A stretch of 58,105 nucleotides of DNA. It comes from Amphimedon queenslandica (taxonomy: Eukaryota > Porifera > Demospongiae > Haplosclerida > Niphatidae). Location of the stretch: positions 30,318 through 88,422 of the forward strand of contig NW_003546400.1 in the NCBI RefSeq assembly GCF_000090795.2, read 5' to 3'. Below the pieces are notes generated by a model. That model did not search any database and was not told the origin of the DNA. It saw only the letters and a list, made by a program, of their open reading frames with translations. A program made the position numbers and the translations under genes. Positions 49,651-58,105 of the stretch are shown piece after piece. Numbering within the stretch: position 1 is the first letter of the stretch; each line of letters opens with the position of its first letter.

Positions 49651-50517
49651 CTAACGAGGATTAGAAGGCTTAGCCCATTCAACTTTTAAAATTAAATGAT
49701 CATAGCCAAACCCATTCAAATTTGTAATAGCACTTTGTGCATCTTCTTTACTGGAGAAGTGAATGAAAGCAAATCCTTTAGACTGTTGAGTTTTCCGATC
49801 CTTAGCCAGGAATACACGTTGAATGGGACCAAAACGCCCAAAGAGTTCCCTTAAATCACTTTCCCGTGCATCTTCAGAAAGATTTGTTACACGTACAGCT
49901 GCTTGTTCATCATCATTCCTAGAGTGTGACATCAGCTCTCCTTTCTTTCCACCGGCACCATCAGAGCCACGAAGACTTGGCGGTACATATTTCCCCCCAC
50001 TAGACCGAGTTGGAAGGTTGCCGACACCACTTCCTCCGGACTGTGCCCCATTAGAGTTGTCTGGTGGTGCTTGAGAATTATTTGCTTCCTCCAACATTGT
50101 CGTCGCACCAAGAGTATCCTTGTAAGGACACTTACTGCTCCAGTGATCTCCTTTACAATAACGACAGGACACCATTTTGTGTTGAGACCCCAGCTTCTTC
50201 AGTGGGTCGTCATCTTGTTCTAGTGTCTCAGTGTTAGTCGTTAGAGTCAAATCCACATCTTCAGCCACCTGTGTCGTGCTAGGATTAACTCCTTTTCCGT
50301 CAGATGAAGCATCACCAAACTTGCCCCATTCCCGACGAAGAGCAACAGACTTAGGTATGCGTTTGATCTCATATATTTTGGTTATCTTGAACATACCATC
50401 CTCAGTCAATTCATGGTGTGTAACAATTTTTTTGTTTCCATCGAATGTAACCTCTTCTTTTTCCATACGGTCAGCCCAGCTAGAGCCATTTTCTGTGGAG
50501 TCATAAGTCATGGTCAT
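49651..50517 (-). CDS. EIF3G: translation initiation factor eIF3 subunit G
   Basis: Intronless 288-aa ORF with the ATG at 50517. The N-terminal half has the eIF3g signature (SWADRMEKEEVTFDGNKKIV; KITKIYEIKRIPKSVALRR; WGKFGDA). A zinc knuckle lies at residues 118-130 (Cys118, Cys121, His125, Cys130). The C-terminal RRM (about 206-288) has RNP2 VRVTNL and RNP1 KGFAFIHF. eIF3g belongs to the eIF3 complex, binds eIF3b/i and RNA, and helps scanning and reinitiation. Human eIF3g is about 320 aa, so this one is slightly short. The absence of introns in this intron-rich window is notable, but it lacks signs of decay. An NRF1-like site lies 130 bp upstream. Confidence 0.95.
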   Translation of the reverse strand: MTMTYDSTENGSSWADRMEKEEVTFDGNKKIVTHHELTEDGMFKITKIYEIKRIPKSVALRREWGKFGDASSDGKGVNPSTTQVAEDVDLTLTTNTETLEQDDDPLKKLGSQHKMVSCRYCKGDHWSSKCPYKDTLGATTMLEEANNSQAPPDNSNGAQSGGSGVGNLPTRSSGGKYVPPSLRGSDGAGGKKGELMSHSRNDDEQAAVRVTNLSEDARESDLRELFGRFGPIQRVFLAKDRKTQQSKGFAFIHFSSKEDAQSAITNLNGFGYDHLILKVEWAKPSNPR

Positions 50518-50648
50518 TGTGTCCTTTCTTCCTTTAAATCAAATTCAGTCAATGGTATTGGTATAACACAGTTAAGTAGTCACTAGTCAACTTGAACAGC
50601 ATGGAAATTGGGGAGGGGCTGGGGAGGGGCCTTGCTTTAATAACGGAA

Positions 50649-50660
50649 TGCGCATGCGCA
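50649..50660. promoter_or_regulatory. NRF1-type palindrome upstream of eIF3g
   Basis: TGCGCATGCGCA is a perfect match to the NRF1 (alpha-PAL) consensus and is fully palindromic. It lies 132 bp upstream of the eIF3g ATG (minus strand), a typical place for this activator of housekeeping genes. Binding is inferred from the sequence only. Confidence 0.6.
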
Positions 50661-50784
50661 TCAATAAGCAAACCGGGCCCGATCGGTTATGGTCCGTGTT
50701 ATGAAAATTCCACGTGCTACTGCATGATTTCTGTGGTGGGATTGATGGATTTGCAGTAGGTAAATCAAGTTAATCAACAGCTCC

Positions 50785-52694
50785 CCACCAAGAAAGCAGC
50801 TGGTCCTGTAACTAGGGAACCGGCGCCTCTATTTCCAGATAGTACAATCCTTTCTGGGTTTTATACTCTGAAAAAGTAGAGGCTTGGGAAATTAACAGGG
50901 AAAGGAGTTTTTGGAGAGATTTTAAGCATATTCCACAGCAGCAAAATTCCCAGGCAGTTACGCCATTAAAGTGGTAAGTGTCTTGCACGAATGTAATTAA
51001 CTGGAGGGTGGAGCTACACTGTCTGCCATCTGGAGTTGCTGAGAATGTACAGTCCACAAATGGAGGAATAGAAACAAACTGGGATTTTTTATCTAGGAGA
51101 TGTACTTCGCTGTAGAACTCGATATCTTGCATTAGCCTTTACTCCTACCTTGCATTAGCCTGATGCAGAATTTATTCATATTGTTTCTCCATTCTATCCT
51201 TTCCTTTTTGTACATTATGGCCACTCAACGTAGTGGACAATTTAGCTCAATTTCAGCCACACTCTCCCGTTGATTACATCTATGTAAGAGCCCTATAATT
51301 TTGCTGACTAGTAAATATGCCATATGGTTAGCAATTTTTTGTGGGGCATATTCATATCTTTCCTGTGAATGAAATTTCTTATTTATAATGATGTTTATTG
51401 GGATACCGTAAAGGCAAAACTTTTCACACTGCATTGATACAATGGACCGACAGGGTAATACATGTAAGTAAAAACTGTCGATTCTACTTCTCCAAGTCAC
51501 TCCGGCCACTGGCTCTAAACAGTTGTAGAGCTAGATAAAGGTTGCAATTTTTTTACTTTTGAGGCTATTACGGCTTGCTCTTTTTACAAAATGGCAGAAA
51601 GAGTATTGAACTCCATTGAAAACAGTGTAACAACACTTCCACAATGGAGGTGTGAAAAATTTTCCTTTTACAGTATTCCCAGTCCATTCCTGTTATTCTA
51701 GTGCAAAACAATTTGTCAAAGACATACATATAGTACAGTATATTTTATCAAAAATGGCTAGGAGAGAATTTGTCATTAATAATATTTGTGATAGATGTGT
51801 ATTTGAGCAGAAATGGTACATGTTCTTAGCTGATTCTGATTTTTTATGAATTTGTCTGTATTTTGTCAAAATGATTATGAAAAATCCTCAATTTTTAAAA
51901 TTATTAGAAAGGTATTATTATTTTTTATAATTTTCAGATGTCCTTGGTTGATTATGGATTTGCTTTTTGATATTCTCCTAATGTTGAACACAAGCCATAC
52001 AAACCTGACCCAAGACTTTGTCATGATGGGACTATTGAGTTCACAAGCATTGATGCACATGATGGAGTTTGTAAATAATGATAAAATTGCTACTTTTATG
52101 GATTGATTATTTGTAGGTCCATCACATAGAGGGGATCTAGAAATACTTGGCTACTGCTTGTTACTATGGTCTTGTGGCAGACTTTTATGGGAGGATCACA
52201 TAGATGATAAGCCAAAGGTGGCAAGTTTGAAGAAAAGGTACTTGTTTATACAATTATGAATGCCTTAACTACATATAATTCGACTTCAATTACAATAATA
52301 ATTATATTCACATTATATTTTAGACTATTCTAATGATTTGCTTTAATTATTATTCACTGTTCCTGTATTGTATTTATATGCTCTCTTCAGGTATAAAGAT
52401 GCTCCTAATGACCTGATTGAGAATTGCTTCAAAGAAGAGGCACACCCAAAATATCTTCAAAGATACATGGAACTCATTTATAAATTGTCATATGATGGAC
52501 CCCTCAATACGAGAAATTAAGAAATTTATTTATGAAGGAACTGAAAGATAACAGCATGAGTGATGATGGAACTGGCCTTGACTGGATTAGAGGAGGAGCA
52601 GGAGGGTTGAAAGGAGAGAAAAGAAAACATGATCCTAAACCAGGCAATGAATCTAAAATGGTGCCAAAGGCTAAGGGTAGAAGAATGGCATGAA
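50785..52694 (+). pseudogene. decayed vaccinia-related kinase (VRK)-like gene
   Basis: Plus-strand remnants of a VRK-family Ser/Thr kinase. Near 50880, LGKLTGKGVFGEIL resembles the glycine loop, followed by a frame change to YAIKV. At 51937-52070, LVDYGFAF then an in-frame TGA then YSPNVEHK, and [13 protein letters not shown], give the VRK-type DYG and substrate-loop region. At 52116-52230, HRGDLEILGYCLLLWSCGRLLWED matches the VRK C-lobe; 52391-52520 gives LIENCFKEE and LSYDGPLN, then another frame break; 52531-52694 is a basic tail. No HGDIK-type catalytic loop is seen between 51130 and 51930, which may hold an insertion. The stop and at least two frame changes indicate a pseudogene. Confidence 0.6.
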
Positions 52695-52696
52695 TT

Positions 52697-52768
52697 ATCT
52701 TGAACATACCATCTTCAGTTAACTCATGGTGTGTAACATTTTTTATTGGAGCTGTTGAGTCATAAGTC
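52697..52768 (-). pseudogene. partial copy of the eIF3g 5' end
   Basis: ATCTTGAACATACCATCTTC and the following 30 bases match the eIF3g coding strand region at 50391-50438 with few changes. After a gap, GAGCTGTTGAGTCATAAGTC matches the eIF3g start region near 50490-50510 in the same orientation. The deletion and changes make it non-coding. It lies directly after the VRK remnant, suggesting that an eIF3g-VRK neighbourhood was once duplicated. Confidence 0.75.
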
Positions 52769-52938
52769 GATCAATTTTATTTTTTATTCTCTCACTGATT
52801 TTATAATTTAATTTCCTTTTTCTACTGTAATTTTGACTGCAAGATCTCTTATTATTATAATTAATAACCACGGCTGACCACGCCTATGAGCTCCACCTCG
52901 TCATTATTACTATGTCAATGTGATGGGATTAGTGGGCT

Positions 52939-54978
52939 ATGGAGCAAGTTGATATTTTGGCGAAGCGATTGAGATGTCCATCTACAGTAATTGCAAAGGC
53001 AAAAGAATACTTCAGACTCTCTCAGCTTAAGTATAAAGGACTTACTGATTTTTCTCTTGCAGCAATATGTCTTGAACTGTCTTGTCATCAATTAGGAGAG
53101 GCAGTTGATAAAGTGGGTGGCAATGATCAAGCCTGTAGTTAATGGAATTGAATTGTTAGAAAAGATGTCAACGTTTCAGTGGATTGCAAGTAAAGCAGTA
53201 TCTTAATTCGTATCAGAATATTGAAAAAATTCTGAAAATACAATCACGAACAACACTAAGAGATATAGCGCTTAGAATTGGCTTGCCAGAATTAGAAGCA
53301 CCTGCAGGTCAGGTTTTAAAGAGGTATGGGATAGTTGAATGTAATTTTAATGTTTTATTATTTATATTTGTAGTTATCAAAATCACCTGAAGTACAAGCA
53401 TGGATCAGCTCGATATGAAGCGATTGATTTCTCTTCATCTCTGTACACTGCTGCTGCTATATTCACTGCATCAAAGTAAATAAAACCACTTCACATAATA
53501 TTTAGCATTTGAAAGGGAAGGTACAATAATGCTAACTTGCTAAGTAATATTTGTATTTCAGCTTTAATGGCATCTGGGGAGACTATTGGCTGGCTGAGTA
53601 TGCCAAAAATTAATGGCTTTAATTTTATGAATAGTGGATGTGCTTATTAAAATATAATAAATTTTACAATGTGCACATGTATTGAACTTTGTCTGTTGAA
53701 TGTGAATTACCTAGGAATTGAAACTTAGATTTTTTGTCATATATATATATATGTGTGTGTGTGTGTGTATTATAGATCATACTAAACAGGTCTATATACA
53801 AAAAATATAAACCCGACCACATCAAAGGATGATGTCATAATTATGATATATTTAACACCCTTAAAATTAATGTGAGGTTCAGGGCATTTGCCCTTTCTGC
53901 CCCCCCCCCTTCAGTGACCCTGCTGACCTACATGTAAGTTTACATGTAACCTTGTAAAAAATTTGTTAAAGTTCTATTATAGTAATCCTAATTATGTATT
54001 ACCTGTAATTTATTAATCAAGAGAAAAGAAGTGAAATTTGCCAAGTTATTTTGTAAGATACATGTTGTAGCTACATGTTTCAACATTAGTATTCATTATA
54101 GTACATGTAATTGAATCTGTCTTACGTGACTGGACTGCATGTTGAGTGAAAAATTACCATTGTTTGAATTGTATTGGTTGTTATCAATATCTTTATGTAC
54201 AGTGCATGAAGGCAATGTCAGGAGTACAATGTACCAACTACATGTATGTATATTGGTAGTGTATTATGGGTCTTAATAAGTTAATATTATCGTTTATTAC
54301 TCTCATTATTATTGTTATCATTGTATATATTCATGTAGTATTGTGGTTTGTGACATTCCTCTCTTCTTTAATTAATATTCTTTCTATTTTAGTTGTGTTG
54401 TTTGTTTGTTTGCTTGTTGTTATTTTCTTCTTGTTTCGTTTGTTGCTTTGCTTAGTGATACTTTGGAGACATTACAATCCTTTTCTAGACTACTAAAGAT
54501 GAAATGTGACAAAAGTAAACTCTTAGCAATATCATCGAATAATATGAAAACATTTAAGAATGTCATGGAGGAGATGCAGGAGGCTGCAGCATCAATTGTA
54601 CAGGATATCCGTATGTTGATAACTGTAGTAATATAGTGCATAAAGACTACTTTTTAGTTGATACAAATTGTACAGGGAAAAGTACAATAGAAGGCAGTGA
54701 TGATCAAGTTGAATCAATTACAAAAAATCCAGGTAATTATTACTGATACCGAAGGTTACTGTATTTTTGCTAATGTATGTTGCAGATGTAGACAAAAATA
54801 ATGGGTCCTGAAATATTAGTTATTTGTACCACTCAGAAATAGTTCATTTGTGTCTCTCTATCTTTCTTCAGGTACTGTTGAATGCATTAGAGCTCAATCA
54901 TTTCAAGAACGATGTGTTTCTAATCCGAAAAGACAAGAATATATTGAATGGAAGGAAAAGATGCTCAAGGCACCATAA
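52939..54978 (+). CDS. ORC6: origin recognition complex subunit 6
   Basis: Six exons with consistent phases: 52939-53112, 53160-53323, 53374-53475, 54489-54610, 54658-54732 and 54872-54978, giving 247 aa (human ORC6 is 252). The first cyclin-box-like half has MEQVDILAKRL, AKEYFRLSQLKYKGL and SGLQVKQYLNSYQNIEKIL. The second half has DFSSSLYTAAAIFTASK joined to LLKMKCDKSKLLAIS. The C-terminal helix RQEYIEWKEKMLKAP matches the conserved YxxWKxxxL element that binds ORC3. ORC6 helps load MCM at replication origins and also acts in cytokinesis in flies. An alternative short exon at 53562-53613 would truncate the protein. The 1-kb third intron carries simple repeats. Confidence 0.9.
53740..53770. 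repeat. AT/GT dinucleotide microsatellite
   Basis: (AT)n followed by (GT)n in the long ORC6 intron (53476-54488). A run of C (CCCCCCCCC) lies further on at about 53902. No coding role. Confidence 0.8.
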
Positions 54979-56015
54979 CGATATGTATAGATCTATGTTA
55001 GATGAATTTAAATTTTGATTTAATGGCAGATTGGCAGCACAAGTTAATTTTTTTCAGCTGTTCCCATCAGAACAACTGTAGGCCATGCAGGTCTCCTTAT
55101 AGGAACAGTTGGAGACAAGATAATGTACTCCACCCCATTTTAAATTCTTACTTGAAATGTTAAGTCCTCAACGAAGAGCTGAATTGGAGTTGATTAATAT
55201 CAGCAAAAACATGTCATGTGTCTGCTTGTATAATCTTTATATATGGGTGGTATGTACATGTATTTGATTGTCATTCGTAACAAGGAGTCTCTTGTATTGG
55301 CTACAGCTTTTGATAAAATGAGAAGTAAATGGTGAAGTGGTAGAGAGAAGACATTGAGAAGGATTTAGAAAGTACAATGCATACATTTATTTAAAATATT
55401 TGTTAGTTTAAATTCAGTATGCATTTTCTATGCGTATTTGCTACTTGGTTGATTTGATCTAAAATGTTTGAAATTATAATGCTCTAAAGGATATGTCAAA
55501 GAATGATATGGTTAAAAAGGTAATAATTTAATTTTTCTTAGAATAAACTGGGCTTTCTCACCAGATTTGATAAGTTACATGTATGATAAATGCAGTTCTT
55601 CCTCGGAGATTTTTTAGCACTTTTACTTCACTACAGTTAAGTCACCTCAATCTGTCAATTCATAGTAACAAAACCTTGGCATTCTATCTGTGAGCATATA
55701 CTGCATATTATCGCTGCTCAAATATTATAACTGCCATTTGTTTGTGTTTTAGTGTATTTGTGTACCTCATGATAATTGTAGTGTAATGAGAGTTTTAAGT
55801 GTTATTACAACCAAAATATGCCCAAAATCTAGTTGCATAGTCATAAAAATTTCTTATTGTAAAGCTTGTAATTATTAAAAAATAATGAGTATCACAATTA
55901 TCGTTAATGTGTAATCAAAGAACTAAAATCAAAAGGACTAAATTTAGCAAGGTTATAAAATAAGGAAAATAATGACTAATATATGCCATAAAAAGCTTTA
56001 ACTATTATAGTCATT
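54979..56015. other. convergent intergenic region
   Basis: Between the ORC6 stop (plus) and the stop of the chromodomain gene (minus). AT-rich, with no open frame or conserved motif I can support. It should contain both 3' UTRs. Confidence 0.5.
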
Positions 56016-56844
56016 TCATGTGGAAGAAGTAACTTTTAAATAGAACTGAAGATACCAAAATGATGCCAAAACAAGCGCAAGAATTAACAGACAAAGCACC
56101 ATCTCTGCTACTCCAAGATGCAACCAAGCTGGTGACTCGGGTTTAGCTTGAGGCTTAGGCTTAGATAGTTTGGTTGATACAGGAGGAGCTACCTCATCAT
56201 GCAAATCTCTTCTACTCAATCTTTGAATTGGCCCAGTTGGTACTGTAGTAGTCTCCTCGTCATCACTTGAGATGTATGAAGTATGAAGTGGTGGTCTCTG
56301 TGTTATAGTAGAACTACGTAAGTAATATCGAGAAGGTGTAAGATCTCTTGTAGTGAAGTGGCGTTGTGGTTTTCGCCTTGGTGTCGTAGCAGCCGGCTTT
56401 CGAATTTTAGAAACAACAGTTTTAGGAGATTGATTAGCTGACTTCCTATATCTACCACGTGATACACTACGACGTTTCCTTCTCGAACGAGGTGTACTTG
56501 ACCCACCATCAGTTTCATCAGCACTCGACAACACTGTAACTGGAGTAATAGCTGTTCCTGAACGAGTCACCATTTTTCCCTAATTAAACAATCTAATTAG
56601 CAGCTGAGGTTGACTTTTCTTACTTCGCTCGCTAGAAAAGAATCCACCAAGCTTTTACAGTTGGAAAGGTTAGCTTCTGGCTCCCAGGAGTCGTTGTCAC
56701 TACTGTACCCAGCCCATTGAACCTTGTAAAATGTTCGGCCATTTACTTCCTTTCTTCCAACAACGTTGCTAACCTAACAGAAAATGATAATTGTAAAAAG
56801 GCATGGCTTTTCTTTACTTGGTACAGTTTGCCATCGTTTGCCAT
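56016..56844 (-). CDS. chromodomain protein with C-terminal membrane anchor
   Basis: Three minus-strand exons, 56818-56844, 56624-56773 and 56016-56579, all phase 0, total 246 aa. The ATG at 56844 follows an in-frame TGA upstream. Residues 6-59 form a chromodomain: LYQ joined to VSNVVGRKEVNG, FYKVQWAGYSSDNDSWEPEANL. It has all three aromatic cage positions (Tyr8, Trp29, Tyr32) used by HP1-type domains to bind methyl-lysine. Residues about 62-205 are basic, Ser/Arg-rich and low complexity (RSRRKRRSVSRGRYRKS). Residues about 219-240 are a single hydrophobic segment (VLCLLILALVLASFWYLQFY) followed by six residues. This predicts a tail-anchored protein, by analogy with lamin B receptor (reader, RS linker, membrane) at the inner nuclear membrane. 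The large exon alone, starting at 56573, would miss the chromodomain. I know no named homologue. Confidence 0.8.
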
Positions 56845-57065
56845 GACAACTGCAACCCTTTGTCCTCTCAAAAGTGAGAAAAAAAATAGCGCGCCTTTAA
56901 TCCGTAACTATGGCGAGTTGCTCTGACAACAAGGTTTCAAAATCCCAATTCGAATTTAAATATCTTGCACGTGATCTTTGCTTAAAGTCACATGATCAAG
57001 CATACTGATCACATGACAGAAATGTAGCCCACGTGTACTATAATCTACTATTACGTTGAAATAAA
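56845..57065. promoter_or_regulatory. bidirectional promoter with four E-boxes
   Basis: Only 221 bp separates the start codons of the chromodomain gene (minus) and the DHX38-like gene (plus). It contains CACGTG at 56968 and 57030 and CACATG at 56989 and 57010, spaced 21, 21 and 20 bp, so on the same face of the helix. Flanks GTCACATGATC and GATCACATGAC are near mirror images. Such sites bind bHLH(-Zip) factors such as USF, MYC/MAX or TFE. No TATA box is seen. Confidence 0.65.
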
Positions 57066-57376
57066 ATGGCCTCTTTTGAAAGAGGGGAAGGTAGACTAGA
57101 GGGAATAGAACAAGACGAGCAAGCAGGTGGCTTGCTAATTCAGAAAAAAAGAAAGGGAGGACGGGATGACGATGACGAAGGTGTCTTTAAGAAGCCTAAA
57201 GCCTCTTTGTTAGGGCTTGATGCATTGGCACGAGAGAAGAGAAAACAGTCTTCCAGCAAACAGGAGAAAGCTAGTACTCACAAAGTGCAGAAGAGAAAGT
57301 TTGATGTTACAGATGATCAAGACAGAGGAAGCATTCGTGTTAGCTTTGGTAGCAGTCGGCCTGGTAGACGTTACAG
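57066..57376 (+). CDS. DHX38: N-terminus of PRP16/DHX38-like splicing helicase (partial)
   Basis: The first exon encodes 103 complete codons and ends in phase 2 at a GTTAGC donor (57377). RLEGIEQDEQAGGLLIQKK and VFKKPKASLLGLDALAREKRK match the conserved N-terminal segment of DHX38 (PRP16), which has RLEG, GGL and SLLGLD(L)LA in the same order and spacing. PRP16 is a DEAH-box ATPase that remodels the spliceosome after the first catalytic step; its helicase core is not in the window. An open stretch at 57769-57845 (NKSVRPSAGDIPDPELA) after a TTTAG does not continue this frame, so it is not a supported exon 2. Confidence 0.75.
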
Positions 57377-58105
57377 GTTAGCTGGGTTTAATTACATATA
57401 AAGTAGTACATGATATTAGTCAGCAGTCATACTATGGAAAAAATTGGGATGTACATGACTGAATCATCTAACAGTACTTTTTATGTTACATACAGCTCGT
57501 GGTATTTTTCTTTTTCTATGAACATGTATGTCATTGACAGTTCTGCAAACATTATAAACGTTGCAACATGTGTTCACTATAGTATGTATCTATCTGGATT
57601 TTATTATTTATGATGTTTTGTGTTATGAAAGCAAAGGCACCATTGATGGATAATTAAGAGCTTAATTCAGACACTTACTGAGAGCCGATAGCTTTGGGAA
57701 GTTGAGAAATTGAAATGGAAGGGTAGTACATGCATTTTACAATATAGAGGAATTTTGTTTGCTATTTAGGAAAATAAATCAGTTAGACCTAGTGCTGGTG
57801 ACATCCCGGATCCTGAGTTAGCCATTGAAGTTGATTACTATTGTTAATTGACTTTTGACATTAGCAATGTAGTAAATATTGATCTTAGATACATAAGCAG
57901 TATTTTATGCACTGATATGACCTAATCATGTATTTACACAAGTTTATCTACTTTGACATCAATATATACCTGCATTACATGTGCAATGTCTATTTGTGCT
58001 TAAAATAATAACTTTATCCCTCTATTCAATGAATGATACACCGTTGGTACTTTGTTTTTATATTATCCAAGTGTATATCAATATTCATGTAGATCAAAAA
58101 ATATG
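57377..58105. other. presumed DHX38-like intron to the window end
   Basis: No further DHX38-like exon in frame is found before the window ends. The sequence is AT-rich with scattered ACATGT. The continuation of the gene is expected beyond 58105. Confidence 0.4.

Noticed and set aside
49823..50506. Plus-strand ORFs opposite eIF3g
   Set aside because: Antisense shadows of the conserved eIF3g coding sequence.
50812..51132. Minus-strand ORF of 106 aa
   Set aside because: No family resemblance; the plus strand here shows VRK-like remnants, so this is a shadow.
57769..57845. Possible second exon of the DHX38-like gene (NKSVRPSAGDIPDPELA)
   Set aside because: After the TTTAG acceptor the phase required by exon 1 leads to an early stop; the open frame is in another phase and has no DHX38 resemblance.

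Overview
This is a eukaryotic, animal-type window: many short introns (often 40-60 bp) with GT/AG ends, low GC, compact genes and short intergenic gaps. It has metazoan families (Rac, RNF213-like, HELZ2-like, ORC6, eIF3g, PRP16/DHX38). The gene compactness and the hexamer ACATGT scattered through introns suggest an early-branching animal, most likely a demosponge of the Amphimedon type. That placement is inference; no marker in the window proves it.

Layout. (1) 1-1250: no gene, one inverted-repeat element. (2) 1251-14789 (+): a HELZ2-like protein that I could join across 22 exons with every splice phase agreeing (about 3,230 aa). It has three UPF1-type helicase modules and an RNase II (RNB) domain; the first helicase module is duplicated in tandem. 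(3) 15378-17452 (-): a secreted serine beta-lactamase-like protein. (4) 18768-44751 (+): a giant RNF213-like AAA+ protein, about 60 exons and roughly 5,500 aa by my rough sum. It ends in two SAM domains and shows no RING or RZ finger. (5) 45282-47924: a canonical Rac GTPase (+), an unknown single-exon gene (+), and a divergent Rho-family paralogue (-) with the same intron positions but altered P-loop, switch I and switch II. (6) 49651-50517 (-): eIF3g. (7) 50785-52694 (+): a decayed VRK-family kinase pseudogene, followed by a short copy of the eIF3g 5' end. (8) 52939-54978 (+): ORC6 in six exons. (9) 56016-56844 (-): a chromodomain protein with a basic linker and a C-terminal membrane anchor. 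It is divergent from (10) the first exon of a PRP16/DHX38 homologue (57066 onward, +); the two share a 221-bp promoter with four evenly spaced E-boxes.

How the parts may work together. In vertebrates HELZ2 and RNF213 are both interferon-responsive, and RNF213 acts in antimicrobial defence. Having giant homologues of both side by side suggests an innate immune neighbourhood, but linkage alone does not prove joint function. The chromodomain plus membrane anchor looks like a way to tether methylated chromatin to the nuclear membrane. The Rac and Rho-like pair looks like an inverted duplication in which one copy has lost its catalytic machinery.

The window also holds several inverted-repeat (MITE-like) elements inside introns, including a near-perfect palindrome of about 800 bp in an intron of the RNF213-like gene. 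I saw no tRNA, rRNA or CRISPR array.
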